Source: Nocardioides sp. WS12 (GTDB taxonomy: Bacteria; Actinomycetota; Actinomycetes; Propionibacteriales; Nocardioidaceae). From it: DNA of 64,000 nucleotides. Positions 59,830 through 64,000 of the stretch are shown in pieces. Under the pieces are notes generated by a model, which was not told the origin of the DNA, searched no databases, and saw only the letters and a list, made by a program, of their open reading frames with translations. The stretch covers positions 4,030,001 to 4,094,000 of the forward strand of contig NZ_CP053928.1 of assembly GCF_014108865.1 (NCBI RefSeq). Reading direction: 5' to 3'. Both the position numbers and the translations under genes were made by a program. Numbering within the stretch: the first letter of the stretch is position 1; every line of letters starts with the position of its first letter.

Positions 59830-60405
59830 ATGTCCAGCCGATCCCCGCGGTCTTCGACCCGAGTCCTGATGCTCGCCGTCGCCACCCTCGTTGCCCTCTT
59901 GGGCAGCCCCGGCCCCGTCCGGGCAGCCGACGATCCGGTCGGGGTGTGGCCGCTGGCCCCTGTCCCTGAGGTCATCGAGCGCTTCGACCCACCGACCGAT
60001 CCCTGGGGCTCCGGACACCGAGGCGTCGACCTGCTCGGCCGCGCCGCCCAACCGGTCCGCGCCGCCCTGCCGGGGCGCGTGGCGTTCGCCGGGCGGATTG
60101 CCGGACGGGGTGTGGTCGTGGTCAGCCACGGCGACACCCGGACGACGTACGAACCGGTGACCGCGGACGTCGCAGCCGGGGACGCGCTCGTTGCAGGCGA
60201 CGCCATCGGCCATCTGGAGGTGGTCGGCTCACACTGCTTCCCGCGGGCGTGCCTGCACTGGGGCTGGCTCCGGGGCGAGACCTACCTCGATCCGTTGCGC
60301 CTGGTCGGCGGTGGACCCGTCCGCCTGCTGCCGCTGTGGCGGGACCAGGAAATCAGGCCCGCGGGTGGGCTTGTTGGTAGGCCCTTCGCAGTCGGTCGGT
60401 GGTGA
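59830..60405 (+). CDS. Secreted M23-family (LytM) peptidase
   Basis: A 191-residue exported protein. The signal peptide is RVLMLAVATLVALLGSPGPVRA. The LytM domain has zinc residues in GSGHRGVDLLG (HxxxD) and ACLHWGW (second His-x-His half, with SHCFPRAC before it). It should cut peptidoglycan cross-links or regulate amidases. M23 genes normally sit between xerC/dprA and rpsB in actinobacteria; here the CIS locus follows instead. The last 53 bases overlap the 3' end of convergent xerC. Confidence 0.87.
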   Translation: MSSRSPRSSTRVLMLAVATLVALLGSPGPVRAADDPVGVWPLAPVPEVIERFDPPTDPWGSGHRGVDLLGRAAQPVRAALPGRVAFAGRIAGRGVVVVSHGDTRTTYEPVTADVAAGDALVAGDAIGHLEVVGSHCFPRACLHWGWLRGETYLDPLRLVGGGPVRLLPLWRDQEIRPAGGLVGRPFAVGRW

Positions 60406-61294
60406 CGTGGGTGTAGCGCTGCGTGGTCGCCAGCGACGCGTGCCCGAGCACCTCCTGGACCGAACGGAGGTCCGCACCGCCCTCCAGCAGATGGGTGGCG
60501 GCGGTGTGGCGCAGGCCGTGGGGCCCGAGGTCCGGCGCCCCCGGGACATCGGCAAGACGTCGGTGCACCAACGTGCGCACCGCGCGTTGGTCGATCCGGG
60601 CACCTCGCGCGCCCAGGAACAGCGCAGCCCCTGACCCCGGTCGGGCGAGATCAGTCCGGGCGGTCCTGACCCAGCGGTCGATCGCCGCAGCTGCCGGATG
60701 CCCGAAGGGAACGGTCCGTTCCTTGCGCCCCTTGCCGAAGACCCGGACCACGTTGCGGTCCCGGTCCACGTCGTCGACGTCGAGCCCGCACAACTCCCCC
60801 ACCCGCATGCCGGTTGCGTAGAGCAGTTCGAGCATCGCGACGTCCCGCACGCCGATCGGGCTGCCGTCGTCGGCGAGCGCGGCGGCGGCGGCGATCAGTT
60901 CGTTGGCCTCATCGACGCGCAGCACCGAGGGCAAGGTGTGGTGGGGCTTGGGTGAGCCGAGCGCCGAGCCCGCATCAGTCGGGGCACGCTCGGTCCGGGC
61001 CAGCCAGCCCGTGAAGACCCGCGCTGCGGTGGCGCGACGGGCGAGCGTCGTACGGGACAGGCCCATGGTCTGTTGCTTGGCGAGCCAACTCCGCAGGGTC
61101 CGCAGGTCGAGGTCGGCCACGTCGTGCAGGCCCAGGCGCGCCGCATGGTCCAGCAGCCCGACAAGATCGCCGAGGTACGCCGTCACGGTGTGTGCCGCGA
61201 GATCGCGTTCGGACACGAGGTGCCGTTCGTAGTCACCCAGCACTCGTGCGAAGCCCTCGGGCAACGCATCGCGGCTGTCGGCGGTCGCGGTCAC
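60353..61294 (-). CDS. xerC: Tyrosine recombinase XerC
   Basis: A 313-residue site-specific recombinase for chromosome dimer resolution at dif. The N-terminal SAM-like core-binding domain has YERHLVSERDLAAHTVTAYLGDL. Catalytic residues appear in order: Arg in YATGMRVGEL, Lys in GKGRKERTVPFG, HGLRHTAATHLL, and the final GHASLATTQRYTHV with the nucleophilic Tyr. It follows dprA on the same strand as in other actinobacteria, so it is the host enzyme and not a phage integrase. Confidence 0.94.
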   Translation of the reverse strand: MTATADSRDALPEGFARVLGDYERHLVSERDLAAHTVTAYLGDLVGLLDHAARLGLHDVADLDLRTLRSWLAKQQTMGLSRTTLARRATAARVFTGWLARTERAPTDAGSALGSPKPHHTLPSVLRVDEANELIAAAAALADDGSPIGVRDVAMLELLYATGMRVGELCGLDVDDVDRDRNVVRVFGKGRKERTVPFGHPAAAAIDRWVRTARTDLARPGSGAALFLGARGARIDQRAVRTLVHRRLADVPGAPDLGPHGLRHTAATHLLEGGADLRSVQEVLGHASLATTQRYTHVTTDRLRRAYQQAHPRA

Positions 61295-61342
61295 TGATCG
61301 ATCGTAGGTCGCCGCCCGTCGTCCCCGGAGGTGCCACGCACG

Positions 61343-62476
61343 TCAGCACCGCGCACGCTCGGCCAACCGCCAGCCGACGGGGAGTTGCTCGACGTAGCCC
61401 TCGTCGGCCAGGCCACGGAGGACCTCGCCGACGCTGGCCACAGCCAGGCCCGCGACCAGGGCGATCGATTCGGTCGACGCGGCCACGACCACCGGCACCG
61501 CATCGAGGACCTGCTGCGCCCGGATCGGCAGCCGGTCGCGCTCCCGTTCGGGACCGCGCGGCTCCACCACGAGATCGTCGCCGGCCGACCCGAGCAACTC
61601 GAGGGCTTCCTCGCCGCTGGACACCAGCGTCGCCGCTCCACTGCGAATCAACTGGTGCACGCCAACGGATGCCACGCTCGTGAGCGGGCCGGGCGTCCCC
61701 ATCACCACCCGGTTGAGGCGCTCTGCCCAGTTGGTGGTGTTGAGGGCACCGCTGCGCACGGCGGCCTCGACCACGACGGTGCCGCGCGCCAGTGCCGCGA
61801 TCAGCCGGTTGCGCGCCAGGAACCGGATCCGGAACGGCGACGCCCCCGGCGGGGACTCCGAGATCACCGCATGGTGCTGCGCCAGATGGGCGAGCAGTTC
61901 CCGGTGGGCAGCGGGATAGGCGCGGTCGGGGCCACAGGCGAGCACGGCCACGGTCGGTGCACCGGCACTGAGCGCGCCGCGGTGGGCGGCGTAGTCGATC
62001 CCGAATGCCGCGCCGGACACCACGGGTCGGCCGGCGGCTCCGACGACAGCGGCGAGTTCGGCGGCGACCTGGTCGCCGTAGGTCGTGGAGGCGCGCGCTC
62101 CGACGACCGCAACCGACCCGTCGAGCTCGTTCAGGCGCAGCGGGCCCTTCACCCAGAGTCCGACCGGCACCTCGCCCCGTTCGTGCAACGGCGCACGATG
62201 CGCCAGGTCGTCCAGCTGGACGGGCCACTCTGCGTCGCCCGGGATCACGAAGCGGACGCCGAGCCGCTCCGCTCGCTCCAGTTCGCGCTCGGGGCGTACG
62301 TCGGCAAGCCGGGCCGTCACCGCGGTGAGCACCGAACCGAGGTCGGGATGTTCGTGCAGGGCCCGCAGGAACTCCACTCCCCCGAGCTCCCGGGTCAGGC
62401 CGAGGCAGCGGAGATCGCCGGGCTCGGCGACGAGGCTGATCGTGGCGCGGGCAAGGCGCTCGTCATCGGTCGTCAT
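61343..62476 (-). CDS. dprA: DNA-processing protein DprA
   Basis: A 377-residue Rossmann-fold protein that binds single-stranded DNA and loads RecA during uptake. Diagnostic segments are VAVVGARASTTYG, VSGAAFGIDYAAHRGAL, ACGPDRAYPAAHREL, SESPPG and RFLARNRLIAALARGTVVVEAAVRSGALNT. The last 60 residues form a winged-helix domain. The ATG overlaps the comM stop (ATGA). Confidence 0.93.
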   Translation of the reverse strand: MTTDDERLARATISLVAEPGDLRCLGLTRELGGVEFLRALHEHPDLGSVLTAVTARLADVRPERELERAERLGVRFVIPGDAEWPVQLDDLAHRAPLHERGEVPVGLWVKGPLRLNELDGSVAVVGARASTTYGDQVAAELAAVVGAAGRPVVSGAAFGIDYAAHRGALSAGAPTVAVLACGPDRAYPAAHRELLAHLAQHHAVISESPPGASPFRIRFLARNRLIAALARGTVVVEAAVRSGALNTTNWAERLNRVVMGTPGPLTSVASVGVHQLIRSGAATLVSSGEEALELLGSAGDDLVVEPRGPERERDRLPIRAQQVLDAVPVVVAASTESIALVAGLAVASVGEVLRGLADEGYVEQLPVGWRLAERARC

Positions 62477-64000
62477 CCGGCCTGCTCCGCATCGTCGAGG
62501 TCGTCGTACGCACCGTGGATCGCCCGCAGGTCCAGGGCCTCGCCGCGGCGCAGGCGCAGCGCGGTGTCGACCTCGGCCGGTCCGGGTACGACGTCGCGGC
62601 CCGTGCGCACCGACGCGAGGTCGGCGACCGTCCACGCCACTCGCAGGACGCGCACTGCTCCGCGTGCACTGAGCTTGCCGCGGTAGGTCTCCTGGTCCAG
62701 CATCTGCTGGGCCTTCTCGGCGACGGGCCAGGTGTCCTTGAGCCGTGGACTCGGGATCTGGCTGTTCAGACGCCAACTGGCGTCCGCGAAGCGACGTTGT
62801 TGGCGCAGGCGGGCCGCGGTGACCCGGACCCGAACATCGGCCGACGTCTCGACCGGCCGGAACGGATCGTGGCTCGCTGCGGTCGCCGGCTGCACGTGCC
62901 GGAGCACGTCGATCCGGTCAGCGATCGGTCCGGTCAGCCGGCTCTCGTAGCTCCGCCGAACGGGCGGCGCACAGGTGCACCGATTCGCCCGCGCGCTGGC
63001 AGCCCAGTTGCCGCAGGGGCACGGATTGCTGGCCAGGACGAGCATTCCGCCGGCCGGGAGGGTGACGGACTCGTCGCGCCGGGCGATCGTGATGTCGCCG
63101 CTTTCCAGCGGCTGGCGCAGCGCGTCGATGACGTCGGACCTGAACAGGGGGAATTCATCGAGGAAGAGCACGCCACAGTGGGCCCGGCTGATCTCGCCCG
63201 GGTGCACGCGGCCGAGGCCGCCCCCGATGATGCTCGCCTTGCTCGCGTCGTGATGCGGAGCAGCAAAGGGCGGGCGCACCACCATGCCCTGCCCCGGCTC
63301 CAGGACACCTGCCAGCGAATGCAGAGCGGTCAGTTCGAGGGATTCCCCGGGTGTCAGGTCCGGAAGGATGGTCGGGATCCGTTCGGCGATGCTGGTCTTC
63401 CCGCATCCCTTGGCGCCCGACAGCAACAGGGCGTGCCCGCCGGCAGCCGCTACTTCTGCGGCGTACTTCTCGTCCACCATCCCCCGCAGGTCAGCGAAGT
63501 CCAGTTCGTCGAGACGTTCGTCGCCGCGCCAGCTGAGCAGTCGCGATCCGGACGATTCCGCGACGGGCGGCGCATCTGGCACCGCGTGTCCGCGCACCGA
63601 CGCGACCACCTGGGCCAGCGACCGCACACCGATCACGTCGACGTCGGGGACCATCGCGGCCTCCTCGAGTTGTGGCTCGGGGACGTAGACCCGTCGGACG
63701 CCGCGGGCTGCCGCGGCCAGGGTCATCGGGAGCACGCCGATGGCGGGCCGCAGTCCCCCCGCCAGCGTGAGCTCGCCGATGAAGGCGGTGTCGGCAATGT
63801 CGCGGTGCTCGAGCTGCCCATCGGCCGCGAGCACCGTGAGCGCCATCGCCAGGTCGAACTGGGTGCCGGACTTCGGGAGGTCGGCCGGCGACAGCAGGAT
63901 CGTGGTGCGCTTGGACGCCGGCCAGTCGAGGTCGCTGTTGATGATGGCCATCCGCACCCGGTCGAGGCCCTCGCGGAGGGCGGCACCGGCCCGGCCGACG
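62473..64000 (-). CDS. comM: Mg-chelatase-like ATPase ComM/YifB (5' end outside window)
   Basis: The reading frame stays open to the right edge of the window; about 508 codons are visible. It starts inside the N-terminal Lon-like domain (ALREGLDRVRMAIINSDLDWP, then TTILLSPADLPKSG, matching the usual ComM N-terminus) and continues with a Mg-chelatase AAA+ core. Walker A is GAKGCGKT rather than the common GPPGxGKT. Walker B is VLFLDEFPLF, and NPCPCGNW with later CTCAPP is the Cys-rich loop. ComM is a helicase for branch migration in transformation. It is coupled to dprA. Confidence 0.93.
   Translation of the reverse strand, partial: VGRAGAALREGLDRVRMAIINSDLDWPASKRTTILLSPADLPKSGTQFDLAMALTVLAADGQLEHRDIADTAFIGELTLAGGLRPAIGVLPMTLAAAARGVRRVYVPEPQLEEAAMVPDVDVIGVRSLAQVVASVRGHAVPDAPPVAESSGSRLLSWRGDERLDELDFADLRGMVDEKYAAEVAAAGGHALLLSGAKGCGKTSIAERIPTILPDLTPGESLELTALHSLAGVLEPGQGMVVRPPFAAPHHDASKASIIGGGLGRVHPGEISRAHCGVLFLDEFPLFRSDVIDALRQPLESGDITIARRDESVTLPAGGMLVLASNPCPCGNWAASARANRCTCAPPVRRSYESRLTGPIADRIDVLRHVQPATAASHDPFRPVETSADVRVRVTAARLRQQRRFADASWRLNSQIPSPRLKDTWPVAEKAQQMLDQETYRGKLSARGAVRVLRVAWTVADLASVRTGRDVVPGPAEVDTALRLRRGEALDLRAIHGAYDDLDDAEQAG

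Noticed and set aside
60353-61294. Tyrosine recombinase as an integrase of a mobile element
   Set aside because: Next to dprA and comM in the standard chromosomal order and with XerC motifs; no attachment repeats seen.

Overview
The window is high-GC DNA with many GTG starts, dense 4-nt ATGA/GTGA gene overlaps and a typical actinobacterial core gene order. It reads as chromosome of a member of Actinomycetota, probably Nocardioides-like (inference from gene content; nothing here proves the genus). I see no rRNA, tRNA, CRISPR array, transposase or replication origin.

Region 1 (1-13.3 kb) looks like a catabolic locus for a steroid or similar polycyclic compound. A leftward operon runs from an acyl-CoA ligase through an Old-Yellow-Enzyme-type flavin reductase to peptide-type ABC permeases and an ATPase. 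Around it are four short-chain dehydrogenases, a Rieske oxygenase that closely matches KshA (3-ketosteroid 9-alpha-hydroxylase), a flavin-dependent LLM oxidoreductase, an NTF2-like protein, and TetR- and IclR-family regulators. Two related operator-like sites lie between iclR and the LLM gene. Region 2 (13.2-19.7 kb) has metX-metY for methionine synthesis, a LOG-family protein, a GT4 glycosyltransferase and a Tat-exported metallophosphoesterase.

Region 3 (19.7-34.4 kb) carries rlmN, cdsA, frr, pyrH, tsf and rpsB. Two blocks of non-core genes break up this normally tight order. One is a three-gene coupled operon (tandem Cys-cluster protein, large HEXXH metalloprotease, unknown partner) followed by kynA-kynU. 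The other is a zinc-ribbon/SPFH set between tsf and pyrH.

Region 4 (34.6-59.6 kb) is a complete contractile injection system (CIS) of the phage-tail-like, Streptomyces-type class: sheath, two tube-type proteins, LysM hub protein, VgrG-type spike, PAAR tip, gp25, baseplate J, tail protein I, AAA+ ATPase, DUF4255 cap, a DUF4157 protein and a 773-residue Pro/Ala-rich protein with many Gln-Arg motifs. No tail fibre, capsid, terminase or holin is visible. At the head of the operon are a secreted beta-propeller protein and an atypical LuxR-type response regulator. A membrane protein and a large P-loop/BTAD regulator flank it. The cluster lies exactly between the M23 peptidase gene and rpsB, in an otherwise conserved core neighbourhood.

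Region 5 (59.8-64 kb) returns to core genes: M23 peptidase, xerC, dprA and the 3' part of comM/yifB.

The best candidates for undescribed biology are the metalloprotease operon at 21.4-25.4 kb, the fibre-less CIS with its QR-motif proteins, and the apparent frameshift in the last CIS gene. Gene starts were chosen from visible ribosome-binding sites, overlaps and family lengths. Family assignments are from recognition of motifs, not from database searches.
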